DNA from: Neolewinella aquimaris
GTDB lineage: Bacteria; Bacteroidota; Bacteroidia; Chitinophagales; Saprospiraceae
Assembly (NCBI RefSeq): GCF_014197245.1
Contig: NZ_JACIFF010000003.1
Coordinates: forward strand, 1-64,000
Reading direction: 5' to 3'
Length of the DNA: 64,000 bases
This document shows positions 15,961-25,668 of the stretch, one piece after another. The notes under the pieces are model-generated. The model was not told the DNA's origin. It made no database searches and was given only the letters and a program-made list of their open reading frames with translations. A program made the position numbers and the translations under genes. Within the stretch, counting starts at the first letter, position 1, and every line of letters begins with the position of its first letter.

Positions 15961-17892
15961 ATGAAGCCCCTGATGATCAACATCACCCTCCCCGACGGCA
16001 GCGTACGTGAATTCGAAGCCGGCAGCAGCGCCATGGACGTGGCCCAGAGCATCAGCGCCGGCCTGGCCCGTAACGTGATCAGCGCCCGCGTCAACGGCAC
16101 CATCATCGATGCCGACCGCCCCATTGAGCAAGATGCGACCGTAGAATTGCTGACCTGGAACGACCAGGGCGGTAAGGAAACCTTCTGGCACTCAACCGCC
16201 CACCTGATGGCCGAGGCCCTGGAGGAACTGTATCCCGGCGTCAAACTCGGTATCGGCCCCGCCGTGGAGAATGGATTCTACTACGACATTGATACCGGTG
16301 ACCGGTCCATCAGCTCGGAAGACCTGCCCCGGATCGAGGAAAAGATGCTGGAACTCGCCCGCCGGAAGGTGGAGTACGTGCGTAAGGACATCAGCAAGGC
16401 CGATGCGATCGCTTACTTCACCGAAAAGGAGGACCCCTATAAACTCGAGCTGCTCGACCGACTGCAGGATGGCACCATCACGTTCTATACTCAGGGAAAC
16501 TTCACCGACCTCTGCCGCGGTCCCCACATCGCCAACAGCGGTTCGATCAAAGCTATCAAGCTGATGAAGGTGGCGGGTGCCTACTGGCTGGGCGACGAAA
16601 AGCGCAAGCAGCTTACCCGCATCTACGGCATTTCCTTTCCAAAGGCCAAGGAGCTGAAGGAGTACCTGGAGATGCTGGAGGAAGCCAAGAAACGCGACCA
16701 CCGCAAGCTCGGTCAGGAACTTGAGCTCTTTATGTTCAGCGAAAAGGTGGGTGCCGGTCTGCCCATGTGGCTGCCGAAGGGCACCCAGCTCCGGGAGCGG
16801 CTGGTCAACTACCTGAAGGATCGCCAGGAGAATGCCGGCTACCAGCAGGTGACCACGCCCCACATCGGGAAAAAGGAACTTTACGTAACCAGCGGCCACT
16901 GGGACAAGTACGGGGCCGACAGTTTTCAGCCCATCAAGACCCCCCGCGAGGGAGAGGAATTTATGCTGAAGCCGATGAACTGTCCGCACCACTGCGAGAT
17001 GTACAAGTTCCGTCCACGGAGCTACCGGGAACTGCCGCTGCGCCTGGCCGAATTCGGTACCGTATACCGCTACGAGCAGACCGGCGAGCTGCACGGACTG
17101 AGTCGGGTACGCGGATTTACCCAGGACGACGCCCACATTTTCTGCATGCCCGAGCAGGTGAAGGGGGAATTTCTGGCGGTAGTGGATATCGTGCGCGAGG
17201 TGCTCGGTATGATTGGCTTCGACGACGTCACCGCCCAAATTTCCCTGCGCGACCCCGCTACCCCCGAGAAGTACATCGGCTCGGAGAAGAACTGGGAGAG
17301 TGCCGAACAGGCCATCATCGACGCCTGTGCCGAGATCGACATGAAAACGGTGAAGGTCTACGGCGAGGCGGCCTTTTACGGTCCGAAACTCGACTTTATG
17401 GTCCGGGATGCCCTCGGTCGCCAGTGGCAGCTCGGTACCGTACAGGTCGACTATAACCTACCCGACCGCTTCGAACTGGAGTACATCGGGGCCGACAATC
17501 AGCCGCACCGGCCCGTGATGATCCACCGTGCGCCCTTCGGCTCCCTGGAACGCTTCACGAGCATCCTGATCGAGCATACGGGGGGCAAATTTCCGTTGTG
17601 GCTCACGCCGGAGCAGATCACCCTCCTGCCCATCAGCGAGAAATTTAACGACTACTCCCAGCAGGTGCTCGCCGAACTGGCCAAGCACGACATCCGCGGC
17701 TCCGTCGACGACCGCAACGAGACCATCGGCCGCAAGATCCGGGATACGGAGCTTAAGCGGACTCCCTTTATGCTCATCGTAGGTGAGAAGGAAGCGGAAA
17801 GCGGGCAAGTAGCCGTGCGGGTGCAGGGTGAAGGTGACCGTGGGGCGATGACGGTGGGGGAGTTTGTGGAGTTTTTTCGGGGGGAGTTGTAG
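15961..17892 (+). CDS. thrS: Threonine--tRNA ligase
   Basis: Class II aminoacyl-tRNA synthetase that charges tRNA-Thr, 643 aa, a full-length bacterial form. An N-terminal TGS domain (about 1-65) leads into the editing domain (about 66-230, with [11 protein letters not shown] and DLCRGPHI). The catalytic core has [11 protein letters not shown] with zinc ligand Cys341, [34 protein letters not shown] (motif 2 region), and [11 protein letters not shown] (motif 3). An anticodon-binding domain with [13 protein letters not shown] and [12 protein letters not shown] follows. The threonine biosynthesis operon lies about 22 kb away, with no evident link. No T-box or other leader is visible in the 95-base upstream gap; a weak -7-like TACCTTCG occurs at 15915. 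Confidence 0.97.
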   Translation: MKPLMINITLPDGSVREFEAGSSAMDVAQSISAGLARNVISARVNGTIIDADRPIEQDATVELLTWNDQGGKETFWHSTAHLMAEALEELYPGVKLGIGPAVENGFYYDIDTGDRSISSEDLPRIEEKMLELARRKVEYVRKDISKADAIAYFTEKEDPYKLELLDRLQDGTITFYTQGNFTDLCRGPHIANSGSIKAIKLMKVAGAYWLGDEKRKQLTRIYGISFPKAKELKEYLEMLEEAKKRDHRKLGQELELFMFSEKVGAGLPMWLPKGTQLRERLVNYLKDRQENAGYQQVTTPHIGKKELYVTSGHWDKYGADSFQPIKTPREGEEFMLKPMNCPHHCEMYKFRPRSYRELPLRLAEFGTVYRYEQTGELHGLSRVRGFTQDDAHIFCMPEQVKGEFLAVVDIVREVLGMIGFDDVTAQISLRDPATPEKYIGSEKNWESAEQAIIDACAEIDMKTVKVYGEAAFYGPKLDFMVRDALGRQWQLGTVQVDYNLPDRFELEYIGADNQPHRPVMIHRAPFGSLERFTSILIEHTGGKFPLWLTPEQITLLPISEKFNDYSQQVLAELAKHDIRGSVDDRNETIGRKIRDTELKRTPFMLIVGEKEAESGQVAVRVQGEGDRGAMTVGEFVEFFRGEL

Positions 17893-17893
17893 G

Positions 17894-18345
17894 GTCGCTG
17901 CGCGATAAGGTTTGAAACGCAGATTTGAACGGATTAGGGCACAGATTTTCGCGGATTTAGGTTGGGGCGTTGGACGCTGAGGGGGAGGTCGCTGCGTGAC
18001 GGGGGGTTGAAACGCAGATTTAAGCGGATTGCTTCGCGGATTTTCGCAGATTCAGGCGATGGGTTGCATGTAGGGATGGGGTCGCTGCGCGACGGGGTTG
18101 AAACGCAGATTTAGACGGATTGCTTCGCAGATGCTCGCAGATTTAAGTCGGGGTGTGGCTCGCAGAAATGGGGTCGCTGCGCGACGGGGATGGAAACGCA
18201 GATTTGGACGGATTGCTTCGCAGATTTTCGCAGATTCACGGTGGAGGCATAGTATGCTGGGAGGGGGTCGCTGCGCGACGGATTTTTGGAACGCGGATTT
18301 GGATGGATTAGGGCACAGATTTTCGCGGATTTTGTGCTTTAATTG
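17894..18345 (+). repeat. Five-unit ~93-bp tandem repeat (minisatellite)
   Basis: Units begin with GTCGCTGCG at 17894, 17988, 18081, 18173 and 18267, giving periods of 94, 93, 92 and 94 bp. Each unit has a short hairpin (GTCGC-TGC-GCGAC), then AAACGCAGATTT, GGATT and one or two further CGCAGATT/CGCGGATT words, followed by a variable G-rich tail. Copies 1 and 5 share an AGGGCACAGATTTTCGCGG variant, while copies 2-4 share GCTTCGC. This suggests duplication of inner units. The reading frames crossing it are made of repeats and are not treated as genes. Confidence 0.9.
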
Positions 18346-18372
18346 GTTTAAGACAAGTCCGATCGGGGTGAG

Positions 18373-18570
18373 CTATCACGTGCGGTAGCCAAATTAAATA
18401 TTGTAAGTGGTAAATTGTAAACTGTAAATTCTATCGCAAAGGAACCTATCACGTGCGGTAGCCAAATTTTAAATTGAATATTGCAAATTGTAAATCCCTT
18501 CGCGAAGCGACCTATCACGTGCGGCAGCTAAATTTTAAATTGTATATTAAATATTGTAAATGGTAAATCC
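18373..18570 (+). repeat. Three-unit tandem repeat with CACGTG core
   Basis: The word CTATCACGTGCGG followed by TAGCCAAATT or CAGCTAAATT begins at 18373, 18446 and 18512, 73 and 66 bp apart. Each copy is followed by an A+T-rich run built from AAATTGTAAAT/AATATTGTAAA words. It occupies the rest of the gap up to the GtrA gene. The CACGTG core is shared with parS, but the flanks do not match it. No coding potential is seen. Confidence 0.8.
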
Positions 18571-18975
18571 TCACCTCCCCTCAAACACCCGCCGCTTCCC
18601 GTAGTAATTGTAGAAAAATACCACTCCCGTGGCGACGCCCTTGATGAGCCATTCGCGGGTGCCCAGTAGGGGGAAGCGGTGGAGGCCGTAGACGATGGAG
18701 GCGTCGAGCAGGAGGCCGCCGAGGCTGACGAGCATGCTGAGGGCGAAGGCGGAGCGCAGGGAGCGGCGGAGCTCGAAGACGAAGTAGCGCTGGAGGAAGA
18801 AGTTGAGGACGACGCTGCTGGAATAGGCCAGGGTGGTGGCCGGCAGGGGCGGTAGGTAGCGATCGACCAGGAGGAGGTACAGGCCGTAGTTGATGCCGGT
18901 GGCGACCAGTCCGGTGAGGGCGAAGGGGAGCTTTTTCCAGCCGGAGCGCCAGACTTTACGGACCGTGCGCTTCAC
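18571..18975 (-). CDS. GtrA-family membrane protein
   Basis: A 134-aa protein with four predicted transmembrane helices, the layout of GtrA proteins, which are thought to move polyprenyl-linked sugars across the inner membrane or assist polysaccharide synthesis. Features include FALTGLVATGINYGLYLLL in helix 1, SSVVLNFFLQRYFVF in helix 2, and a basic tail YNYYGKRRVFEGR. The GTG at 18975 is chosen: the GTGA overlap with the upstream nucleotidase gene indicates translational coupling, and a longer reading frame further upstream is only low-complexity sequence in the wrong frame of that gene. No glycosyltransferase partner is adjacent. Confidence 0.85.
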   Translation of the reverse strand: MKRTVRKVWRSGWKKLPFALTGLVATGINYGLYLLLVDRYLPPLPATTLAYSSSVVLNFFLQRYFVFELRRSLRSAFALSMLVSLGGLLLDASIVYGLHRFPLLGTREWLIKGVATGVVFFYNYYGKRRVFEGR

Positions 18976-19520
18976 CCTTCCTGTGCGATCTCGGCGATGC
19001 GTAGGGTACGGAAGTAGTCCCGGATTTCGATCCAGTTCGCGAAACGGGGGTAGCCGCCGTCGTCCAGTACGTTGTGGCTGGCGGTGAAGAGCAGGCCCTG
19101 TCCGTTGAAGGTGTTGAGGTTGCTGACCTTGTCGTCGATCATGTAGTCGCCGTGCACGATGCTCTTGTTGCCGCAGAAGACGATCCTTTCCCAGTGAATG
19201 AAGGGCATGTGCTCCTCGAGCCACTCCCACTTGTCGGTGAAGCAGTTCTTGAATTCGGTAGCGGCGGTGACGATGTATACTTCGTAGTTGTCGTACAGTT
19301 CCTTAACTACTTCTGCCGCGTCCTTCATGATGGGGAGGTGGCGGAAGAACCCCGGCTGGTGTAGTTCGTCGCGCATGGCCTCGATTCCGGGCAGTTCGTA
19401 TATCTTCTTACCGTAGTACTCCTGAGGATCGACCTTGCGGCCGTAGTGTTCTTCGAATAGTTGGTGGTACCGCTGGTAGTTATCTACCATGACCTCGTCC
19501 ATATCGATGCAAATGCGCAT
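18972..19520 (-). CDS. 5'(3')-deoxyribonucleotidase-like HAD phosphatase
   Basis: A 182-aa HAD-superfamily phosphatase of the NT5C type, which dephosphorylates (deoxy)nucleoside monophosphates. The nucleophile motif is at the extreme N-terminus (ICIDMDEVMVD: Asp6 and Asp8). Motif II threonine/serine is in YIVTAATEF, and the motif III/IV lysine and acidic residues are in GNKSIVHGDYMIDDK. The cap is short. It lies 22 bases after the RND permease stop and overlaps the GtrA gene by four bases, so it could be a distal member of the same minus-strand unit. Substrate preference is not visible. Confidence 0.85.
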   Translation of the reverse strand: MRICIDMDEVMVDNYQRYHQLFEEHYGRKVDPQEYYGKKIYELPGIEAMRDELHQPGFFRHLPIMKDAAEVVKELYDNYEVYIVTAATEFKNCFTDKWEWLEEHMPFIHWERIVFCGNKSIVHGDYMIDDKVSNLNTFNGQGLLFTASHNVLDDGGYPRFANWIEIRDYFRTLRIAEIAQEG

Positions 19521-19542
19521 TCCTTCTTATTTGTAGACTGGT

Positions 19543-22500
19543 TTACTGTTCCACGCGCGTGATTCCGATGGGCTTTTCGGCATCGTAGCCGCCTTCGCCG
19601 AGTTCCTTGTAGGCGGGTTCCACTTCGTGGTAGTCGGGTTTTTTCCCGGTCTTGATGCGGGTTACACTGACGCGGCCGCGGTTGAGCAAGACGATCAGGG
19701 AGGGCAGCAGGAGTAAGAGAACCACCGTCGCCGCCAGGAGTCCGAAGGCTACCGATACAGCCATGGGGATGAGGAACTGCGCCTGCCGGCTCTTCTCGAG
19801 CAACAGGGGAGCGAGGCCCGCAAAGGTCGTAAGGGAGGTGAGCAGGATCGGCCGGAAACGGCTGCGACCGGCGTCGTTGAGGGCATCCATCATGGACATG
19901 CCGCTGCGCAGGTTGTCGTTGTAGGTGGAGATGAATACGAGGCCGTCGTTGACGATGATACCGACCAGCGCGATGATGCCCAGACCGGAAAAGAGGGAAA
20001 TGGGTTTGCCCATCAGCCAGTGCCCGAAAATTACTCCGATCAACCCGAAGGGCAGTAGCGAAAATAGAACCGCCGCCTGTCCCATAGACCGGAAGGTGAG
20101 TGCTACGACGAAGAACATCAGTCCCAGCACTACGGGGAGAACGATCTTGAGCGAACTGAACGTCTTCATCTGGTCGCGCACCTGGCCGTCGGCTACGGTC
20201 GACACGCCGGGATACTTGGCCAGTACCCTAGGGATAATTTCGTCGGTAACCAGCGCATTGAGGTCGGTGACCGATACGTTATTGGTGGCTACGTCGGCCT
20301 CTACCTTCACCTCCCGCTGTCCGTTGGTGTGGTTGATGGAGATGACGCCCCGCTGGGGTTCGAGGTTGACGATTTCGGAGATCGGGTACTGACTGCCGTC
20401 CGGAAGCCGCACACGCATATTGTTCAGATCGGCGAGGCTGCGCCGGCTGTCTTCCCCGTACCGCAGCCACACGCGGACCTGGTCTTCCCCCCGCTGGAGG
20501 CGCTGGGCCTCGGATCCGAAGAAGGCGGAACGCACCTGTCCGACGATGTCCTGCAGGTCCAGTCCCAGGTACCGGGCCTTGTCCTTTAGGGTGATGTTTA
20601 TCTCTCGCAGACCCTCCTGGTCGCTGTCGATCACGTCGGTAAGTTCGGCCATTTGTTCCAGCTCCGCCTTGACGTCGGCGGTGGCCTTTTCCAGTTCCTC
20701 GATCTCGCTACCGACCAGGCTCACGCTCACCGGCTTACCGAAGAAGGAGTTGCCTCCGTAGCTGAGAATTTCGGCTTCCTCTACCGGTCCGACCTCCTCC
20801 CGAATGGCGTTCTGTACGTCGCGCAGCGCCACGTCACCCCGGTCCTCACCGGGCAGTAGGGCTACCGTAACGTTGCCCTGGTAAGTGGTGGGACCTATTT
20901 TTACTTCGATGCGCTCCACAATTTCGCGCCCGTCACCGAACACCTCGGCGCTCATGCGCTCGTTGACCCGTTTGGCGGCGGCTTCGATATCATCCAGGAT
21001 GAGCTGCGTCCTATCCTGTGGCGTACCGGCCGGCAGCTGCAGGGTGATGGCTACGTCGTCGCGCTCGATGGTCGGAAACACCGTAGTCAGCACGAAACCT
21101 CCGCTTACCAGTCCGAAGCTCAGAAAAAGGACCGCCAGACAAATGGACAGCGTGAGAAACTTGAACCGCATGGTCCAGTCCAGCACCGGGGCGTACATCC
21201 GATCCCGCATGAAATTCATCATCTGGTCGAACTTGCGCTGTACGGCGTTGGGCTTTACGTTCGGATCCAGGGCTTTGGAGTGGGAGATGTGGGTCGGTAG
21301 AATGATCGCACCCTCCACAAGGGAGAAGATCAGCGAAAAGATCACCACGATGGCCATTTCCTGGAAGATGTCACCGAGCCGCCCGTCGATGAAGAAAAAG
21401 CTGGAAAAGGCGATAACGGTGGTGAGGATGGCCGCGAACACCGCTCCGAGAACATCCAACGTCCCGTTCAGGGCGGCCTTTGTGCGGGGCAGTCCCTTTT
21501 CGTGGTAACTGTAGATGTTCTCCCCGATCACGATGCCGTCGTCGACCAGGATACCGATCACGATGATCATGCCGAAAAGGGAAATGACGTTCAGGGTGAT
21601 ATCCAGCGCACTGGCTATGATGAACATGCCGGCAAAACTGATCGGGATGGAGAGCGCCACCCAGAAGGCCAGCCGCCAGTGCAAAAAGACAGCCAGCAGG
21701 AGCGCCACGATCAGGAATCCCTGAATGCCGTTGGTCTGCAGGGTGTTCATCCTCTGCCGCAGCGTAATGCTCGCGTCGCTGACTACGGTAGCCTGTATCG
21801 TAGGGTTCGCCGCATTGAAATCCTCCAGGTATTCTTTCACCTTGTCGGTGATGGAGAGCATGTCCTCTTCCAGGGTATTCTGTACGTTGACGCTTACGCT
21901 GGGCTTGCCGTCCAGGTAAGCCCGGTTCGGCTGGTCGGCCCAGCGGTCGCGAATGGTGGCCACCTGACTGAGGCGAACCGTACCGCCATCGGGCGTGGTT
22001 TTTACGACGATGTCCTTTAGTCCGTCGGCAAAGTATTCCTTGTTCCGGGCCCGCAGCAGCAACTCTTCCTTGAGCCCCTTCACCGTGCCTCCGGTAATGT
22101 CCACATTGGTGCGCTGAACGGCGCTGGCCGCCTCCTGGAAGGTCAATCCGTAGGCCTGCAGATCCGCTTCCCGAAAGGCGATCTCGATCTCCTCGTCGGG
22201 AAATCCGGAAAGCTCTACTTTGGAAATGCCGTCGATTGCCAGCAGGTCGTCTTCTACCTGTCGGGCCGCCACCTTGAGTGCGTTCAGGTTTACCCCTTCA
22301 CCGGTAAGGGCAAAGGAGATAGCCCGGCCCAGTTGCTCCCGCTTGTAGATGACGGGCGGTTCCATTCCTACCGGAAAGCTGCTTACGCGATCGACCTCGT
22401 TCTTCACGTCCTGCAGGATCACGTCCGTATCGTAGCCCTTGAGCACCTCGACCGTGATGGTTCCGCTGTTTTCGGAACTCACGCTGGTGTAGCGCTCGAC

Positions 22501-22731
22501 CCCGGTCAGTCCCTTGAGGTTTTCCTCGATCTTATTGACGATGCCCTCTTCCACTTCCTCCGGACTGGCCCCGGGATAGATGACCTGAATGAAGATCTCC
22601 CGACTCGGCGTTTCCGGGAAAAAGGTCGACTTCATCTGCAGCAGGCTCAGCCCGCCCATCAGCAGCAGACCGAACATCAACAGGTTGGCCGCTACCGGAT
22701 ACTTGATGAAGTAGTTGATAAATCCTTTCAT
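19543..22731 (-). CDS. RND efflux transporter permease (AcrB/HAE1-like)
   Basis: A 1062-aa inner-membrane proton-driven exporter. The usual RND layout is present: an N-terminal helix (about 12-30), a large periplasmic porter domain, helices 2-6 with the proton-relay aspartates in IGILVDDGIVIGENIY, a second duplicated half starting about residue 525, and a second periplasmic domain. Helices 8-12 follow, with ALVGIIVNDGLVFI, the equivalent of the loop before the relay residue, and ILLTSLTTFAGLAPLLLE. Length and topology match intact family members. It starts six bases after the adaptor gene. No outer-membrane TolC gene is adjacent, and exported substrates are not predictable. Confidence 0.95.
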   Translation of the reverse strand: MKGFINYFIKYPVAANLLMFGLLLMGGLSLLQMKSTFFPETPSREIFIQVIYPGASPEEVEEGIVNKIEENLKGLTGVERYTSVSSENSGTITVEVLKGYDTDVILQDVKNEVDRVSSFPVGMEPPVIYKREQLGRAISFALTGEGVNLNALKVAARQVEDDLLAIDGISKVELSGFPDEEIEIAFREADLQAYGLTFQEAASAVQRTNVDITGGTVKGLKEELLLRARNKEYFADGLKDIVVKTTPDGGTVRLSQVATIRDRWADQPNRAYLDGKPSVSVNVQNTLEEDMLSITDKVKEYLEDFNAANPTIQATVVSDASITLRQRMNTLQTNGIQGFLIVALLLAVFLHWRLAFWVALSIPISFAGMFIIASALDITLNVISLFGMIIVIGILVDDGIVIGENIYSYHEKGLPRTKAALNGTLDVLGAVFAAILTTVIAFSSFFFIDGRLGDIFQEMAIVVIFSLIFSLVEGAIILPTHISHSKALDPNVKPNAVQRKFDQMMNFMRDRMYAPVLDWTMRFKFLTLSICLAVLFLSFGLVSGGFVLTTVFPTIERDDVAITLQLPAGTPQDRTQLILDDIEAAAKRVNERMSAEVFGDGREIVERIEVKIGPTTYQGNVTVALLPGEDRGDVALRDVQNAIREEVGPVEEAEILSYGGNSFFGKPVSVSLVGSEIEELEKATADVKAELEQMAELTDVIDSDQEGLREINITLKDKARYLGLDLQDIVGQVRSAFFGSEAQRLQRGEDQVRVWLRYGEDSRRSLADLNNMRVRLPDGSQYPISEIVNLEPQRGVISINHTNGQREVKVEADVATNNVSVTDLNALVTDEIIPRVLAKYPGVSTVADGQVRDQMKTFSSLKIVLPVVLGLMFFVVALTFRSMGQAAVLFSLLPFGLIGVIFGHWLMGKPISLFSGLGIIALVGIIVNDGLVFISTYNDNLRSGMSMMDALNDAGRSRFRPILLTSLTTFAGLAPLLLEKSRQAQFLIPMAVSVAFGLLAATVVLLLLLPSLIVLLNRGRVSVTRIKTGKKPDYHEVEPAYKELGEGGYDAEKPIGITRVEQ

Positions 22732-22737
22732 GTCGGT

Positions 22738-23937
22738 CTACTTCAGGCTGCTGGTGGTCGATGTGCTGCTCAGGTCAGAGGCCTCCACGGAGGGCGCATC
22801 GGTGTCTTCCGGTTCGGCAACGCGCACGAGCATACCGTCAAAAGCGCCGGGTACGGTACTGGTAAGCAGACGGGCTCCGTCGTCCAGCCCACCTACGATG
22901 GCCGATGTCCGACTGGTCTTTTGTACCGTCACGGGCTGCAGGGTCAGGATGGAATCGTTGCGGACGACGTATACGTTGCGCTCGTCGATGAGCAGGGTGC
23001 GGTCGATCTCAACTACGTTTTCCAGGGTACGGGCCGCAGCCTCTCCCCGCATGTACATTCCCTCGCGCAGTCCCTCACCGCTTACGCCGATGTACACGTT
23101 CACCGTCTGCGATCCCTCGTCGATCTGGTCGCTGATCCTGCGAATGGTACCATCCCACGCTCCCTGAATATCCTCGCTGTGCAGCCTGACTTTTCCGCCC
23201 GTTTGGAGGTACTGCAGTTCGGACAGCGGTACGGTGGCCACCAGTTCGTAGTAGCCCGTAGCCATTAGTTCGCCCAGTATCTGCCCGGAACGTACCACGG
23301 CACCCTGGTCGATGTTGACCGCGGTGAGTACACCGGAGAAGGGGGCGTATATGACGTATTTGCTCAGCCGTTCCTCGAGGCTCTTGATGCTGTAATACTG
23401 GGAGTAGAGGTTCCGGCCCGCCACGAACAGCTTTTCCCGCTGGTCGACGGCCGTGGGCAGCTCTGGCAGCGGCTGGTCGATGTCATACGCGTCGAGGTAG
23501 CGCTCCCAGGCGGGAAAACTTGCGGCGTAGTCGATCTTCAGGTCCGGCATGATCTGAGCCACTGAATTGAGCAGGGTAGCTTTCTGGGCCTGCAGGTTGA
23601 GGCGCGCCTCGTCGTTGTCGATCCGCAGAATGACCGCTCCCTTGGGGAAATAGGTGCCCACCTTTAGGGGCCGCCCCGTTTCTTCCACCATTCCGCCCAC
23701 CTCGCTGTAGAGTTCGATCTTGTTGTAGGCCTGCAACCGACCCTGTATGTCCAGCATGGTCGCCAGCGCCTCGTTCTTTACGGTGCGTGTTTCTACGGTA
23801 CGTACCCTTTTTTCGACCTGTCGCCGCGGCGCGTCTTCCTTGAGCGAACCCAGGTACTGCATACCGAAGTAGCCCAGCGCAATGATGCCCAGCCCCAGTA
23901 GCGCTTTGAGAAAGTTGTTGACGGTCTTCTTTTTCAT
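22738..23937 (-). CDS. RND efflux periplasmic adaptor (membrane fusion protein)
   Basis: A 399-aa HlyD/AcrA-family adaptor joining the RND pump to an outer-membrane channel. An N-terminal membrane anchor (about 9-28) precedes a lipoyl-like half with KIELYSEVGGMVEETGRPLKVGTYFPKGAVILRID. An alpha-helical hairpin follows (about 110-195), then the second lipoyl half YAPFSGVLTAVNIDQGAVVRSGQILGEL, a beta-barrel and a membrane-proximal domain. The C-terminus is Ser/Thr-rich. It is the first gene of the pump pair. The 106-base upstream gap carries one copy of the dispersed repeat belonging to the tail of the TauE/SafE gene. Confidence 0.93.
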   Translation of the reverse strand: MKKKTVNNFLKALLGLGIIALGYFGMQYLGSLKEDAPRRQVEKRVRTVETRTVKNEALATMLDIQGRLQAYNKIELYSEVGGMVEETGRPLKVGTYFPKGAVILRIDNDEARLNLQAQKATLLNSVAQIMPDLKIDYAASFPAWERYLDAYDIDQPLPELPTAVDQREKLFVAGRNLYSQYYSIKSLEERLSKYVIYAPFSGVLTAVNIDQGAVVRSGQILGELMATGYYELVATVPLSELQYLQTGGKVRLHSEDIQGAWDGTIRRISDQIDEGSQTVNVYIGVSGEGLREGMYMRGEAAARTLENVVEIDRTLLIDERNVYVVRNDSILTLQPVTVQKTSRTSAIVGGLDDGARLLTSTVPGAFDGMLVRVAEPEDTDAPSVEASDLSSTSTTSSLK

Positions 23938-24017
23938 TAGTTGGTGGATTGGCGGCTTAGGTAGTTAACCTCTCCGTATAGATAGTGTTTCGACACCTTC
24001 TCCTTTCAGCACATTTT

Positions 24018-24034
24018 GGCGGGGCCGCAGGTGC
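24018..24034 (+). repeat. Dispersed 17-bp stop-proximal repeat, copy 3
   Basis: Plus-strand reading GGCGGGGCCGCAGGTGC. The TauE/SafE gene runs on the minus strand, so the repeat lies about ten bases after that gene's stop, in the same relative orientation as copies 1 and 2. Confidence 0.6.
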
Positions 24035-24043
24035 AGTGTAAAT

Positions 24044-24811
24044 TCAGAAGGGCCAAAAGGCTTTGGCAATGGCCCCAACGATCACCACCACCAGCAAGCG
24101 GTACGCCCATACCCCCGCGCGGGGGTCGTTTGCCGCATAGCGGGCCGTCAGGTATCCGCCTGCCGTTTGGCCCAGCGCCATCAGCAAGCCGATGCGCCAG
24201 TCGATCAGGTCACGCCACGCAAAGATAGCTACCGCGATCAGGGTATAAATGACGACCACGATCCCCTTTACCACATTGGCCTGAATTATTTCGTATTTCG
24301 CCACGAGTACCATAAGGGCTAGGAAGAAAATGCCCATTCCCATCTGAATGAAGCCGCCGTAAATCCCGAGGGCAAAAAAGGCGGGAATCAGAATCCAGAG
24401 CGACAAGCGTTTCTCTACGTCCTCCGCAGCGATCCACCGTTTCGGATTGACCAGCACCACGATCAACATGAGTACCAACAGGTAGCGAAAGACGGTGCGG
24501 TAGGTCGCATTGTCCATCACCAGACTCAGGTAGATCCCCACCAGGGCCCCCAGGCTGCTGATCACCACGATCTGCCACATTTCCCGCCGGCGCTGTCGGG
24601 CCAGGTTGAGGCGCCCGGCCCGCTTGAAGGCCCAGGTGCCGGCCATGCTCTGGGTCACCACGCCAATTCGGTTGGTGGCGTTGGCTACGTCGGCGGGTAG
24701 GCCCAGTACCTCCATCAGTATGGTCAGGGTAATGGCCGAACCGTTGCCGGACAGGGTATTGATACCCCCCGCGAGAAAAGCTCCCACCAGGGCGATGAGG
24801 TAGTCCAGCAT
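24044..24811 (-). CDS. TauE/SafE-family sulfite exporter-like permease
   Basis: A 255-aa inner-membrane protein with about eight helices in two repeats. The hallmark is an N-terminal GAFLAGGINTLSGNGSAITLTIL, with a second half carrying GIYGGFIQMGMGIFFLALMVL. Family members move sulfur-containing anions or other small organic acids; the substrate here is unknown. The ATG at 24811 shares one base with the stop of the RDD gene (TGATG), a coupling arrangement, and gives the correct first helix. A longer upstream frame would lie inside the RDD gene. No sulfur-metabolism genes are nearby. Confidence 0.88.
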   Translation of the reverse strand: MLDYLIALVGAFLAGGINTLSGNGSAITLTILMEVLGLPADVANATNRIGVVTQSMAGTWAFKRAGRLNLARQRRREMWQIVVISSLGALVGIYLSLVMDNATYRTVFRYLLVLMLIVVLVNPKRWIAAEDVEKRLSLWILIPAFFALGIYGGFIQMGMGIFFLALMVLVAKYEIIQANVVKGIVVVIYTLIAVAIFAWRDLIDWRIGLLMALGQTAGGYLTARYAANDPRAGVWAYRLLVVVIVGAIAKAFWPF

Positions 24812-25545
24812 CACCGGGTCAGGACGATGTAGTCGAGCAGCAAAGTCTGGAGGAATTTTTCTTTCGAGGCGGGTACCTCCTCCCGGCGGAGCTCGAGCAG
24901 TTCGGTCATTCGATTGGCAAGGAGCGATAGGGCACCCCGGTGTGCTTCGTTCGGGTAGCGGCGGTAGCGGAGAAGGCACTGCTTGACCACCAGCATGTCC
25001 TCATCGGTCATGCGCTGTACGGCCACGAAGCGGGCCTGGTGCTCGCTCCGGTCGCGAATGGTAAGGATGTCGGCCAGACTGACTCCCCCGGTCGCCCGGA
25101 CGTTAATGACCACGGTATGGGCGACCAGGTCCCCCAGCCGCTGGCCGTACCTTCCCGTCACGATAAACAGGATGGCCGCCATGCCGAAAGTGAAGATCGC
25201 ATCGGGCAGCAAAAAAACCGTCCGGACGAGAAAGTCGGCGGGCGTAGGATCGCGACCGTCGAGCCGGATCACCCGCAGCCGCAACAACAACTTTCCCGGC
25301 GTCTGCCCCCGACTCACCATCTCCCAGAAGAAGAAATAGCCGAGCAGCCAAAACAGGGGGGCCAGACGGAGGGCCACTACGTAATTGAGGTCGAAACGCA
25401 GCAGTTCGAGGGCGTACACTGCCGACAGATAAACCACCGCAACGATCACCAGATCGATCAGGAAGGCACCGATGCGAAGGCCGACGGTGGCCGTCTCGTA
25501 ATCAATCCTTACGTTATGGGTGGTATGTATGGTGACGGTGGCCAT
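24811..25545 (-). CDS. RDD-family membrane protein
   Basis: A 244-aa protein with an N-terminal RDD domain (about 15-140): YETATVGLRIGAFLIDL supplies the Arg and Asp residues, followed by helices and GQTPGKLLLRLRVI. A cytoplasmic C-terminal helical part of roughly 85 residues follows. Some family members are Na+/H+ antiporters, but most are uncharacterised. The ATG at 25545 yields the usual opening VTIHTTHNVRIDYE; an ATG 48 bases upstream would add an unlikely leader. It is coupled by a one-base overlap to the TauE/SafE gene and divergent from the histidine kinase gene. Confidence 0.85.
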   Translation of the reverse strand: MATVTIHTTHNVRIDYETATVGLRIGAFLIDLVIVAVVYLSAVYALELLRFDLNYVVALRLAPLFWLLGYFFFWEMVSRGQTPGKLLLRLRVIRLDGRDPTPADFLVRTVFLLPDAIFTFGMAAILFIVTGRYGQRLGDLVAHTVVINVRATGGVSLADILTIRDRSEHQARFVAVQRMTDEDMLVVKQCLLRYRRYPNEAHRGALSLLANRMTELLELRREEVPASKEKFLQTLLLDYIVLTR

Positions 25546-25668
25546 CTGAGGCGTCAAAGTTACTAAACCTTTAAAGGCAAGCCGACGATACATCGGATAC
25601 TTCTCCGGCTCGTTGTAGCTTAGACTTGTCGCGCCGCCACCGGCGGTAAGCCTACTCCCCCTTTCGTC

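Noticed and set aside
18098-18388. A 96-codon plus-strand frame across the tandem repeats
   Set aside because: The protein is a direct read-out of the 93-bp repeat (RRFxRIASQ words) with no start context or domain; it exists because the unit length suits that frame.
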